From Epiperipatus broadwayi (lineage: Eukaryota; Onychophora; Udeonychophora; Euonychophora; Peripatidae): 64,000 nt of DNA. The stretch lies in NCBI GenBank assembly GCA_028023455.1, contig JAQFVV010013403.1:1-64000 (forward strand). The letters are read 5' to 3'. A model generated the notes under the pieces. It was not told the origin of the DNA. It made no database searches and saw only the letters and a list, made by a program, of their open reading frames with translations. This document shows, piece after piece, positions 1 to 12,800 of the stretch. Each line of letters starts with the position of its first letter. Position 1 is the first letter of the stretch. The translations under genes and the position numbers were made by a program.

Positions 1-1794
1 ATAAAAAATCATCATAATAATGTTACTTATCAGAACCAAAACAACAATAATAAGTAATTATCTTATTCTGGTTCTTCATTCCTTTTTCCAGAACATTCTT
101 CACACATACTCTGCCATTTTCTTCATGTGACCATTACATTGAACAAGTTATTTCCAGCACAGGTTAAGAAGTCTTTAACCTCTCTCACATATCAAATATA
201 ACTATTGTTACATAGCACATGAGAAATTTAATAAATAAAAGTATTATATATAAGACATTTAAATTTATTAGTTGAGTGATATGTCATTATATCATCTATA
301 ATAATTTACTAACATATGTTTTGAATTCATAAGATGTATTACTTATTCATGACAATTTTAATATGAGCTTGAATCCTATGGCTATTTTTATACTTTTTTA
401 AAAAAATTTTTGCTTTAGGTTGTAATCACATAATATTTAGTGGCATTTTAATTATTTTATTAAATATGTACCATTTGATATAGTATTATATTAATTACAA
501 CTTGATACGTACATGATTACTATGATAATGAATACTCTATTTACCCTAATAGAACATTAACTTTGTTGCATACCCATCACACATATTATTTAAACATTAA
601 CATATACTATATATGCTTACATTGGTAAGTTTGGTTAAAATGTTTTAGAAATGAATTAACTCAATATTTCATAAATTCTCTTTTTGCTAAATTAATCTCA
701 TAATTTATAATTAAGTCATTTTAATAATAAACAAATATTTAAGATCATCTGTCCACTAGTTATATCTAAAATTAAAAATTCCAATATTAAAATGGACCAC
801 ATAAGACAATTCTCAATGTTAAATAAAATAACATCTCAAAAAAATATCATAGACACATACTACAGCATATGGAAAAATATTGACAAACCATTCTCTAAAT
901 ACTACAGCACTTACAAATTCACTGCTTCAAATATCTCACTATGGCTCATTATAGAGGACATGGTAATTTTCCATAGCAAAAATTGAAGCTATGGTAAAAT
1001 TATCCTCTAAACTATTATAAATCTATTCAATGTCTCAAATGCTAGATGACTAAATTATATATAATCAATACTCTTTCATTTCACCTCTTAACAGCACTGG
1101 TTATACATTGACTGCATAAAATAATGGTAATAAAGTTAATTTCTTCATTCTTAAGCGTTAATTAAAAATAAATTTTCACTACTTTTTTTATTTGACTCTT
1201 TCTAGACTATTTAAGTACAATAGAATCTAAGCAGTTTCATATATTTTAAGTATTGCCAACTTTTCAAAAATGAATAACTCGTAATATTTAACTTATATCT
1301 AAATAATAATAGTATTCATGTGCATAGATATGTTATTAATGAATAAATTCTTCTGCATAACATATCACACTCTTATTTTATGCATTAATTGTTGAATAAT
1401 TTTTATTCCAATAATTAAGAAGTGTATTTAATTTAAAGTTTTAATTTTAATTATTCCAGTAATTAAGAAGTCTATTTAATTTAAAGTTCTAATTTTAATT
1501 GATTTATAATGTAAATCTATTTGATCAATTATGTAATTATTATTTGTGAGATATTATTTAATAGTCTCTCTTCATTAGTTACTTAATTTTTTTTTAGAAA
1601 TTATACTAAACTCCTTTCTTTTGCTATTTCTAACTATAAGATCTTTCCGTTGACTCCTTGTAAATCGAAAGATTTCATGAGTATTAATGTGTAATAAGAA
1701 ATGTGGACTTAATCAGTGAAGTATTGAATAGCTCCACGCTCTCAGATCTAACCGCTTCACCTATTTATATAGAAAGTAGGTTGAAGTAAAGAAG
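1..1794. other. AT-rich non-coding DNA upstream of the ligase gene
   Basis: I see no exon, RNA gene or mobile-element protein here. Open frames in this stretch, such as 792-986, have random AT-driven composition and no recognisable motif. It may contain promoter or 5' non-coding exons of the + strand ligase gene, but nothing marks them. Confidence 0.4.
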
Positions 1795-1923
1795 GGTCCC
1801 CCTTTTTTCTTCCAAAACATAAGCTTGTGGTTAAGAGCTGCAGAGGTCCCTACTATCGCATTTTTACGCGCATATTCGTGAGGTTACAGCCTTAGTAAAT
1901 ATTACTTAAAACAATATTGTAAC
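1795..1923 (+). repeat. Dispersed repeat R1, copy A
   Basis: About 130 bp that recurs, at roughly 80% identity by eye, at 28546-28675 (same strand) and as the right arm of the foldback at 3171-3331. The shared core reads GAGGTCCCTACTATCGCATT, followed by a small hairpin of the form GAGG-TTATAG-CCTC and then AAATATTACTT. There is no coding capacity. The type of element is not known to me; a MITE or non-autonomous transposon end is the simplest reading. Confidence 0.7.
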
Positions 1924-3170
1924 ATTTTAACATAAAAGTACATTTTAAGATTCATGAATAAAAGAAAAATATATTATTTCATCTTTTCTAACAAACATGA
2001 TAGTAGAATAATCATAATAAATTTATATTTGGGAATGCATTTCAAATCTTTATTCATGCTTTATTTTATTATGTTTATTATGTAAGCTGCTCTTTAATAT
2101 CAACAGCATTCAAATTACTCTCTTCTCCTCTACATTAGAACTGCCTATATTTGATATATATTCTGATCTTTAAACAAGACATAAGAAATATGATATAAAG
2201 TATTAAGATAAACAATTTCAATATAAACAATTATCAAAGAGCAAAATTTACAATTGTGATACTTGACTGATTTTTTTTTTTTTTTTTATATGGAAGTTTT
2301 ACTAAAGTTTGTAGAAAATGAATTTTAATTTTTTCTCATAATAGAAGTATTTCCTAATTCAATAGTAGTTTTTAATTCTGCATACATTTTTTTCAGATAA
2401 ACTTTTAAAATAGTGATAGAATCATCTCTGAACCATTAAAATAGTTTTGCATTTATTGGTAATTTTTATAGTGAGTTTCACATGGTATTGTTTAATAATC
2501 TTCATGTTTTTTGAAAACTTTGATGAAAATTTTTAAGTTTATTATTATAAAATATTACATTATAGTATTTATAATTGCATTATATCTGAATAAATCAGCT
2601 ATTTATTACCAGTCACAGCTAGTATGCTTACAATCTTTAAGCGAAAGATGTAACTGTTTTTTACTTATTAATCCATGATTTGTGTTTAAATCAGCTATTT
2701 AATTTTTCAAAATTAATGATTTACAGCAACTTTAAATCAAATGTGAATGATTTATGAAGCTATGTAATGAAAAATAACTATCCAATTAACTTGCAAATAG
2801 TCACTAACTTGTAATACACTTACTAAACAAAAATATAGTTTTTTTATATTTTTACAGTAAGTGAGGCACACCATATTGTTGCTAATTATTGAATATTATA
2901 ACATATAACAATACATTGAAAAGTTGTAATTAGAATTAGTTAAGACTTTATCTTGAAAGTTAAAACAACTTTTTGTTATTTTATATAAATTTCAAATCAG
3001 TAATACCATTTATTTAGCATTGTTTTGAAAAACAATTAAAAAGAAAATAATTTAATAGAATGATTTTAAAGTTAAGCCTATGATTGTCTATTAAAAAAAG
3101 TTTACATTATTTATTAAATTTATGTTTAGCAAAATACCATATATGCATACACAAGTAATTTACTTTGTGT
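1924..3170. other. AT-rich non-coding DNA, nothing recognised
   Basis: Contains a run of about 17 T near 2271 and otherwise only AT-rich sequence with no coding or structural signal that I can support. Confidence 0.4.
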
Positions 3171-3331
3171 GAATATATTAAAGCTATAATCTTAAACTAT
3201 GTGCCTAAAATGCGACAGTAGGGACTTCTACAAATCTAAACCCAAGATCGTTAATCTTGTGTTTAGATTTGTAGAGGTCCCTACTGTCGCATTTTAGGCG
3301 CTTAGTCTTAAAGTTATAGCCTTAATATATA
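3171..3331. repeat. Foldback (inverted repeat) of family R1
   Basis: Two arms, 3171-3248 and 3254-3331, are near-perfect reverse complements around a loop of about 5 nt. The right arm is a copy of repeat R1 (shared GTAGAGGTCCCTACTGTCGC) and the left arm is the same sequence inverted. The structure would form a hairpin with a stem of about 75 bp in RNA or single-stranded DNA. It looks like a foldback MITE made by head-to-head duplication of R1. Confidence 0.8.
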
Positions 3332-4208
3332 TTACTTACATAATGAGTATGCGATTTACAAATTATTAATTACAACTTTGTATGAATATGTATGATGTTT
3401 GAGTTTACAAATTTACATTAAGTTTAGATAAAGTTTAATAAACTAAACTTACTTTCCTGATCTCTTTGATAACTATTTTCCCATTTGATAGTTGCCATGA
3501 ATGGCCATGAAGTATTTTTTTAATATAGTAATGGACACTAGGCACTCTTAATATCCAACACCAGGGGGTACCACTAGACCCATTGCTTAGAAAATGAGAG
3601 TTTACTGGTAAGGATACCAACTATATTGTGATTATACAGCTGTACCATTACTCAGACAATTTTAAATTGCCTCTAGATTGTGGAGAATGGAAATTCTTTG
3701 GAAATATCAATTGGCAGAGCAGATAACAACAAACATGCTAGAACAAATTGAACAATAAACAAAACAAAGTTTATTTACAGTACACTATTACAGTTCAAAT
3801 ATCTCATGATTCAAATACAAATGCATTTGATTTCTCCTTTTCATGTTAGCATATAGTGCATCTGATATATTATTCACAAAATTTTACATGACAATGCTAT
3901 ATCATCTCTGAAGATTACTAAGTACACAATTATTTATATAATTTTATTAATTATGTGTTCTTAGTCAATATGTGTACACATATATATTTCACTTATAAGT
4001 AATAAAGCAGCATAACTTTACTACAAATGTTTACACCATAAAGGCCATTACAAAATTAGACTTATACACTGTGCATTTGATCCTACATCATTTCAAAAGT
4101 AAAATAATAAATAGCATCTCACCTGGAAGACAAAACAAAAAGGGTCATAACTGATTTTTTTATCTTGACTATTAAAATCTAAACTATTCTAACCAACTAA
4201 ATTTTTTT
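3332..4208. other. Non-coding; small unexplained higher-GC patch
   Basis: The stretch from about 3440 to 3740 is less AT-rich than its surroundings and carries a 62-codon minus-strand open frame (3620-3435). It has no recognisable domain. It could be a transposon or LTR remnant or a minus-strand exon. The rest is AT-rich with nothing recognised. Confidence 0.3.
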
Positions 4209-4657
4209 AGAAGAAATTGTGCCTTTAAAATGTAAATATTTAATGTTCAGCATAACATGATATATATCAAATGCACTGAGTTAGATCAGGTGTTATAAAA
4301 TATACATATTAAAAATAAGTTAATATAACAGATAAATACATAGGTATACAAAATCATCTAAAATTATAAATATCACTAGCTTGTTGGTAACTTTAAGCTT
4401 AAAAGTTTATCAAATAGTTCATAAATAAAGAAGAAATTGTGCCTTTAAAATATAAATATTTAATGTTCATCATAACATGATATATATATATATATCAAAT
4501 GTTCTGAGTTAGATCAGGTGTTATAAAATATAAATATTAAAAATAAGTTAATATAACAGATAAATACATAGATATACAAAATCATCTAAAATTATAAATA
4601 TCACTAGCTTGTTGGTAACTTTAAGCTTAAAAGTTTATCAAATAGTTCATAAATAAA
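4209..4657. repeat. Tandem duplication, period about 220 bp
   Basis: Two nearly identical units, about 4209-4428 and 4429-4657. Both begin AGAAGAAATTGTGCC and both end with AATAGTTCATAAATAAA. The second unit is longer because of an expanded AT run near 4482-4495. The high identity indicates a recent local duplication. Confidence 0.9.
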
Positions 4658-6645
4658 AAGATTTTTAAATTCAAGGAAAATATGGCAGAGTAGATATTAT
4701 TTTCAAGTGAAATTATATATATGTATGTTGGTGGAATAGAGATCTTTGGTGGTTTACATATGAAGTCTTTCCATTCACCAGTTTCCATCTTTGTCCCATT
4801 CAGATATGTTTTCAGGTAAAGTCGATGTGAAAATGTTTCTTTACTGGTGAGAAGCATGTCTTTCTAACTGCATATGTGAAGACAGATGGCACAGTGTTGG
4901 ATCAAATTCATTATTCAGAGTTGGATATCCTAATGGTTATGGCTACATGCTGGAAACTGTTTGTTCAGGTCATTATTAGCAATACATAGAGGTTCAATAT
5001 ACATCATGTTAAGCAGGCCAACAGCAATGACCAAAAAAATAAGCAAAATAGAATTATTTTCTGAGCTGGTTCTGCAAAAGACATTTTTTTCTTTAATTAA
5101 TAAGCCTACATGTTTACAAAAATTGTTAATTAAACAAGTCAATAATTATCTTAATTATTCCTGTTTACAAAATTAATTAAACAAGCCCACATATTTATAG
5201 ATGACACCTAGTCATTTTAATACCTAAAATATATTTGACATTTTCAAAATCTGAATCAGAGCTTAAAAAGAAATTGCTTTTCCTAGAATTTTAATTTATG
5301 ATAATACAAAAATAATTGGGCAAATTTTATGAATTATTAGTTAATTAAGTTTTGTTTTTGTAACATAAATTCTAAAACATTTATTTGAAATACATTTAGT
5401 TAAAAATGAATTAGTTTCTTTATCATTTTAAAACTAAAGAAAAATTGACTTAATTTGATTTTAAATACAGACCTTTATGATAGCTGTTTGCATATATAAT
5501 ATAAACCTAAAAAAACAAACAAACTTGAATTTTATTCATAACTTCCAATCACAGTATTTTTAAAATAAATAAAAGATTGAGATAGATTATTATCTGTCTC
5601 CATATGTATACTGATGGTAATAAAAACATTAAAAATATCTTTTTGAATTTCATGTAATAGATATTTTTTGATTATTTCTAAATATTGAAAGTTATTTATT
5701 AATATAAGCTGGGTTATAGGGTTATTTAAATTTATGCATTTCTGCAATAGGCAAATAATTTTTTCATAAAAATAATATATCTACTGTACATTAAAATATA
5801 AACTGATAATGGAAAAAGCAATTTACCTACAATAAAATGTATAATATTGTATTTTTAGATATTCCAAAATACTTTAAAAACAAACTTATAAAGCATGTAA
5901 TCACAAAGATAAAAATTATTTAAACTTGTAATAATATATGATGTTCAATTATTACACTGTTACTGATGAGTTTGATGAAAGAGTATAAAGTTAAACATTG
6001 CTTCTCTGTTCATTCTAAACAGTCTTAAATAAAATTGTTAAAAAATTTTTTCCTGACAATTATATAAAATGTAAATCATTTAAAAAAGCATAGATCTTAT
6101 GATTATTTCTTAATTCATATTATTTTTTATTGAATTGATTGTGCATAGCTCAAATTGTAAACTCTAGTATCTTAAACTATTATATGAAGTTTTACTCGTT
6201 GTGCATGTCTGAATATTATAATGGGATTTATAAGACTGATTAAGGAACCTTTCATTAAAATGGTTTGCAGAGAGTAATTTATGCTCCTCTGGATGTAAAA
6301 GATTTTATTATCTTCTAATGAAGCACTGGAATTCTTAAGATTTAGGTGTAATTATAATTACGAGGTCTTGTGTTAAAAAAATGGCACTTCATCACAGATA
6401 TCCATCAAATGTATTTTTGATTGAGTTTTCTTGTTGCTGAACTTCCTTTTCTTACATACATAATTTTAATTTTGTTCACTTGCTATCACACACATGTTTC
6501 CCACTAATTTTAAAAATGAAAGTTAAATACACAATTTTCAATACATGTAATTCTATAATATATATATATGATGTATATTTTAATGTTATATATATATAAT
6601 ATGTGTTTGTGTTTTTAATGAGATTTTTTAAATTTTATTTTATAG
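4658..6645. other. Non-coding; unexplained lower-AT patch at 4670-5060
   Basis: The first 400 bp are less AT-rich and have open frames on both strands (minus 4857-4627 and 5142-4930, plus 4961-5176), but no domain I can name. A decayed mobile element is likely. 5.1-6.6 kb is plain AT-rich sequence leading to the acceptor of the first coding exon. Confidence 0.35.
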
Positions 6646-6858
6646 AAAAAACTTGAAGATAGTAATCTATCAACAAATGTTAGCATTGATGCTGACTTTA
6701 AAAAGAAGTGGTAAAATCTTATGGGTACAGGGGCAATCCGAGGACAACCTGATGAGGATTGTCAAGATTATAGCCCAAATTCACACAATGAAACAAATTT
6801 AAATCGTGTCATGGCATGCGAAAACTGTGCATCACGTTTTAACATCTTTAAGAAAAAG
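6646..6858 (+). CDS. RNF34: Ligase exon with start codon (5' UTR plus codons 1-46)
   Basis: The acceptor TTTTATAG ends at 6645 and the donor GT is at 6859. ATG 6721-6723 is the start: it opens MGTGAIRGQ, matching the conserved N-terminus, and an in-frame TAA (6712-6714) lies just upstream. Thus 6646-6720 is 5' UTR, and at least one further non-coding 5' exon must lie upstream. The exon encodes the first CxxC of the FYVE-like finger (CENC) and ends in phase 0 after KKK. Confidence 0.9.
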
Positions 6859-9800
6859 GTTTGTTTATATATATATATATCTTAAAAGCTGCAAATAATC
6901 TTTCAATATTAAAAGTCACACTAATAGAGTGTTTGTAATGAAAGTTACTGTAATTTATTACTATTAAAAATTTTCTGTGGATAATATATTTTCACAATGC
7001 TTAGAACAAAACAACATAAATCATTGTAAAAATATTTTTTGTGACACAAAATCTTTCTAATCTTAAAAGTGTAGTAATTTATTATTATATATAATAATGT
7101 TATCAGATAAAAACATTCTGAACTAAAACTTGTTATAGAAAAACAATTTTTCATATCTTTTAATTTACCCCCCCCCCCCAACAAAAACAAAAGATCATTA
7201 TTAAAATTAGTTCTATTGTCATTGACTAAATTCTGTAAATGGCTGAAGTGGGGGCATTGAAGAGAGAAAAGTTTCAATAACAGATCTTGTGAATAAGAGA
7301 ATATTATGTTTTAAAATAGAGCCATTAATATCACTAATCAAAATTCTATGTAATACGAGATTTACTCTATTGGCACATTGCATAAAATATACTGCTGCAT
7401 TTTTATATAATCATTTTGGAATCTTATAAGATATTTAATCTCTTATGCCATAATTGTCTTGTTTGTTGATTTTTAGTTGAATATCTAAAAAGATGATCTT
7501 GATTTGAGATGAGTTTTACATAGAAATTATAATTTATATGGGAATTATAATTTGGAATACACAATGGCTTTGTATAGTTTTTATGAGACAACTTCCTTTC
7601 TAATATTTAATGAAGGAATACTAAATAAATAAAAAGCAATTGCAAACAAGTAGAATTAATTATTCCTGTAATATTTCTCATAAAAATATTTAGCTGAGTA
7701 TTTAGAAGTTTAGTATGAGCATTTTTTTTTATGTAGGATATGAATTTATTTTAAACTAAAAGTTCTTTATAATGACTCTTAAATATGCAAATAAGAAATT
7801 TAAAAACAAAACAAAACATTAAAGCTTACTAATTAGAAATAACAGAAAAATTAAACAGGAAGTTATAATAGTGGATTTATGGTTGAATATAATATTGGAT
7901 TGTTAAATTTAATTGATACATTCCAATACTTACATAACGCTTTGCTAAAAATTATTATAATATCTGTAAAATTTGTTGTTATATTCCAGCAATTTAAATA
8001 AAATTGCAAAAATTTTAAAATGCTCTTTTGTTATTAGTAATCTGAGAAGAAAGATAAAAAAAGATAATAATATCAATTTCTACAATCAGAATAACCTTCA
8101 GTTCTTTTGTTTCTTTTCATGAATGAGTAGAAAGTAAAATTATTAATATTTTTGATTTGAAAACAATTTGATAAGTAAAAGAAAAAGTATGAGAGGCTTA
8201 TTATTGCTAGGTAACATGTAAACTGAGATAAATAAATAAAATATTTTACTTTATTTGGACACATTCATTTTTTTTTATTTTTAGCTATATATGTGTATTG
8301 GTTATTAAATAGTTTGAATATTGTATCTCCAAGTAACAAAATGTTTTTGTTTTATGTGCAGTTAATATCTCAATCTCATATTTAGCTCCATTATTTTTGA
8401 ATTAAATATATTAAAAATAAAACTTTCTAGAAAAGCAGGTAGCAAAATGAAATTTTAATCATATAATTGTAAAGAAAATAAAATTAGATTTTAACTTGTA
8501 ATACAATATGCATTGACATTTCACATTTTATAGAAATAAAAAAATTTATTCTTTAATATTGTTAAATTGGAAACCTATTTTTTGTTATGATGATCTTCAT
8601 TAATTTCATTTTTGAAAAAGATGTTTTTCTTTAAATATTAAAGATGTCCAAAGGAATTTCAACATTTGAAATATTTTATAATAGCTAATGAAATATTCAA
8701 GTAGGAAAAAAAAAATTGTTATTAGAATAATTTCCTTTTTTTCAATTAATTAATTGATTTTATTGACTAATAAATAGAGTCCAAGCTTTCTACTATTGAA
8801 CTATGCCATTACTGAATAAAGATATGCTAGTATTGTAGAATGGGTTTGTAAAGTTTTCAGAATCAATATAGCAGATAATTCTTTGATTAATTGCATTTTT
8901 TGTATATTTAATTAGATATTTCTTATCATTTATGAGATTGTATTGTTATCTTTATTATTCATTTAAGCATAATTATGAATGATAAAAAGACAATCTATCT
9001 ATTATGAATCCTTTTAAATATATATCAAATGTCCTGTTTTGAAAGCATACATTTATTAGCTTTTTATATGAAATAATAGAAAGAAAATAAAAAATAGAAT
9101 CCATTAGAAAAAGTGAATTGATATCATAATATCAGCAATTAATGATTTTATATTCTTTTGTGAATGGCTATATTATATATATATATATAACAATATTAAA
9201 TGACTCATAATAACGAGAATCAATAATTTTGTATAACTAAATAAAGGTAAATAATTATATTTATTATTTTATACTTTATTCATAACAGGAATATTATAAC
9301 AATAAAATATTTAAAAGTAATGTTTAAGAAAAATTTACTTTTAAAATGCATATAGATTGATTGATTGGGCACTAACAAACAGTTACTATTGAAAGATATC
9401 TTCAGCATCTGTATGTTCTAATTTTAATTTCTTAATAAAAATGATATTTTAGATTTAGACATTTGTATAATTTTAACTAATTACAGGTGTTTTTTTAAGT
9501 TTTAAAATAAGAAAGTAAACTTATAAAATAAGAAAACACCCCCCCCCCCCACACACATTGACATTAAGATTATTTATCCATAGATATTCTCATAAATAAA
9601 TATCTATAATACCTTTATCTAAAATTGATTTTATTTTTATATTTTTTGTAAACTCATTTATAATTTGATAATTATTTAACCTCTTCTCTCCTTGGAATTT
9701 CTTACCTCATCTATTTATTTGCTATTATGTCCATCAAAACTAAATTCATATAAAAACATGAAATCTTAAATAATAAAATAAACTCTGTCTTATTTTAAAA

Positions 9801-12800
9801 CAAAATTATATCTGTTTTATAAATGCATTTAATAATCTTTACTTCATCACACATTCTTGAAACATGTGAATACAGACATATAAAATTATAAAGTTTATAA
9901 TAGACTAAGAAAATTATTTATCCAAAATCATTATCCTAATAGCTTTAAATTTTGTTCTGCTATATTTAAAAAACTTGAATTATGGAGATTTTTGAAAATT
10001 TTGAATTTCTTTTATAGGGCTTCTTGATACAATTTAACATTCATTACTCATTTGCTAGTGAGCAAAATAATATTTTCAAATTACTTCTTGATAGCCACAT
10101 GTTAATCTGTTTAAAAGTAGAACAGAATATTGAAAAAAAATCTTTACATATCAAAGACATCAACCATTGCTGACTGTGTCAAGTGACACACATTTTTTAA
10201 TGCAGCAGTGATACTCATTTACTATGCTTCATAATAAGTAAATGTAGCTAAATCTTATGAGGGTCCATCTCAATTTCTGTTCCTCTCAATCTTCATTTTG
10301 CTCCTTAATTATGACTGGCTTGATGAAGATTGTCAGCTTTGTTAGAGCCAAAACAATTTTCAATATTTGCAGCAATAAATACTTTACTTTTATATAGCCA
10401 AGATCATAAAACTCTGAATTTTAACTCGCCAACAAATATATAAAGAAGGAAAAAGAATATGGTTATATAACTTTATGAATTACTCCTTTGAAAGTATTAT
10501 GAAAACAATGCTTGCCAATAATTTTGAGTTTAAATACAGGCAAGGCCACCATGTGCAAGTGTGCAGGACACAAAGGCACTTCTCTGCTGAAGTGCCAAGA
10601 TACCAAGATAATAAAATTTATATATAAATAACATTGTTTACATTTTCATATCATTTCATTGTTAGAAATATGTTTCGAATGTAAATATTTTTTATTTAAA
10701 TATAAGAGGAATACTTCTTTACTCAAACTTATTTGTGACAATTACCCGGACCTCAAATTTCTAGGCACGAGCTCAAAATATACTACATATAGATTCTTAT
10801 CATTACGCTAAACTCAGTAGTTAACTTCATTATGTCGTGATATTTAGTAAAACTTATAAGTAAATTTTTAGATTTCTGAAGCACTTTATTTCTAGAAACA
10901 TATTCTGATTGTAAATATTTATTATTTAAATTATAAGAGAAATATTCCTTTATTTAAACTTATTGTGCCAGTTCCTCTAGCCTTGAAATACATTTCATAT
11001 ATACTCTACCATTGCACAAAACCGAACAGGCTGATACCTTTTCATCACTATAATTAATAAAATTTATATGTAAATAAAAATGTTTAGATTTCCCAATCAA
11101 ATTATTTAAATATCCCAATTTATATAAAAAGTAACATTATTATTAATAATTTACTTAAAAATAAAATTTATTTTAAAAATATTGCCTCATAATTATAGTA
11201 ATTCTGCATATGATGAAATTATCAGTAATGTTTTAAAATTCTTAAATTTATTGTTTACTTGTGATTCCTGATATAGTGTTCCCTCTAAAATGTAAGATAT
11301 GGGTTCAATGCTGTGTTGTGCTAACACTTTTTTAAGGGTATTATCTTTGTTGTTGTTGTTGTTGTTGTTATTATTCCTTATTATCTTTTTACACATTTTA
11401 CTAAATAGCTTTTTTTTTTTTAATAATGATATTATCTGTTTTTTTTTAGATGGCATATTATCTTTTTATACGCTTACTGAACACTTTTTTCTTGGGTGCA
11501 TTCTTTAACTAAAAACTCCCAATTGATCCATAATCCACATCACAGTTAAAATCTAAAAAAAAAAAATGAGTAAAAAATATAATTTTAAAAAATATATTAT
11601 TGCATGCTAAATTATTTAGTTCTTAGTAAATTTCATGGGAAATATTTATTATTGAATGAAAACAAGTGAAAGTATTTTTATTGTAATAAATAGTCTATTT
11701 ATATATTTATAAATCAGAGGTTTATTTCCTTCTTAATAGAAAACGTAAACAAGTTTTATGTCAGGGAGTTTGTGATTTAAAAATAACAAATGGATTTGGA
11801 AATTAAAGAACTCTTTTTAACAAGATGTTAATGGGATATAAATTGATCTAGTTTGGTGGTTCTAATAAAATATAAACAATGTAAGAAAATTTGAAGTATT
11901 GGACTATATATATAATAAATTATAAATATGCGACCTTTTTTTTTCGCATTAAATAGTGAAACTATAATTTTACACTAATTTCTTAGCGCTTTTGAGATTT
12001 CATGTTCGAATCTCATACTCATAGCTTTGTAAATTATAGTTTTTGATAGATAAAACATTAAATAATAAAGTTAGTATCAATATATTATTATTAAAGGTTT
12101 ATAATTTTGTTAATATGAAATGTGAATAAATTTATGCATGATAAATTTTCAATGGGTTTTCAAACAAACAACTGCTTTTAATGAATTACTGACTTGCTAG
12201 TTAAAGTTGATCTAAATATTGATTAAGAAAGAATAATTAAGATAAACCAGGTGCCAAGCTGTCTTTGTTCCTTGCTATGAATAATGGAGCTTCCAAAAAT
12301 CATATTCTAGATGTACATAATATTTTTAATAACCAGGTAAATAAGCTATATATTATATAATTTTTTTATATAATATCAGTGCTGGCCTGAGAAGAGGAGG
12401 GGAGCAGTGCAATGTTCTCATTACTATTATTTTAATTTTACATGTAAACTGATTTATTTAAAAAGATTTTAATGGAAAGATTTTTAATCAAGATGACATG
12501 GCAAGTCTAACTAATATGTTTTATTTTAACATATGTTTTATTCTTCATGTTTATTTTATAGAAATAAATGAGTAAAACATGTAAGGTATTTACCAAACAT
12601 GTTAAATGACTAAAGCTATATTTAAAAATTTTTCTTGTGAAAGCTCTGGAAAAAAGTGTTTTTAAATTTATAAATTTTATTTCATAGAATGGAGGTGGGA
12701 TGGTGGTGCCAAAATTTACTTCTGCACAAAGGCACTTCCTAGTCACATGGTGGCCCTGAATACAGGATACAATATTTTTCAGCAATTTATTGAGAGAATG

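Noticed and set aside
3435-3620. Minus-strand open frame as a possible exon
   Set aside because: It is 61 residues without a recognisable motif, and neighbouring sequence offers no partner exon.
4209-4657. CRISPR-like or satellite array
   Set aside because: Only two long tandem units with no spacers; a simple duplication in a eukaryotic genome.
5964-5985. CTGATGAG ... GATGAAAG resembling a hammerhead core
   Set aside because: Only 7 nt separate the two boxes, so no stem II can form and no stem I partner is present.
10311-10372. CTTGATGAAG ... GAGCCAAAACAA resembling a Penelope-like tail or hammerhead relic
   Set aside because: The CUGAUGA box and GAAA are both altered and no protein part of such an element lies nearby; kept only as a hint.
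11193-11456. Minus-strand open frame with an Asn run
   Set aside because: The Asn run is the translation of a TTG/TTA microsatellite near 11350; no domain or splice context.
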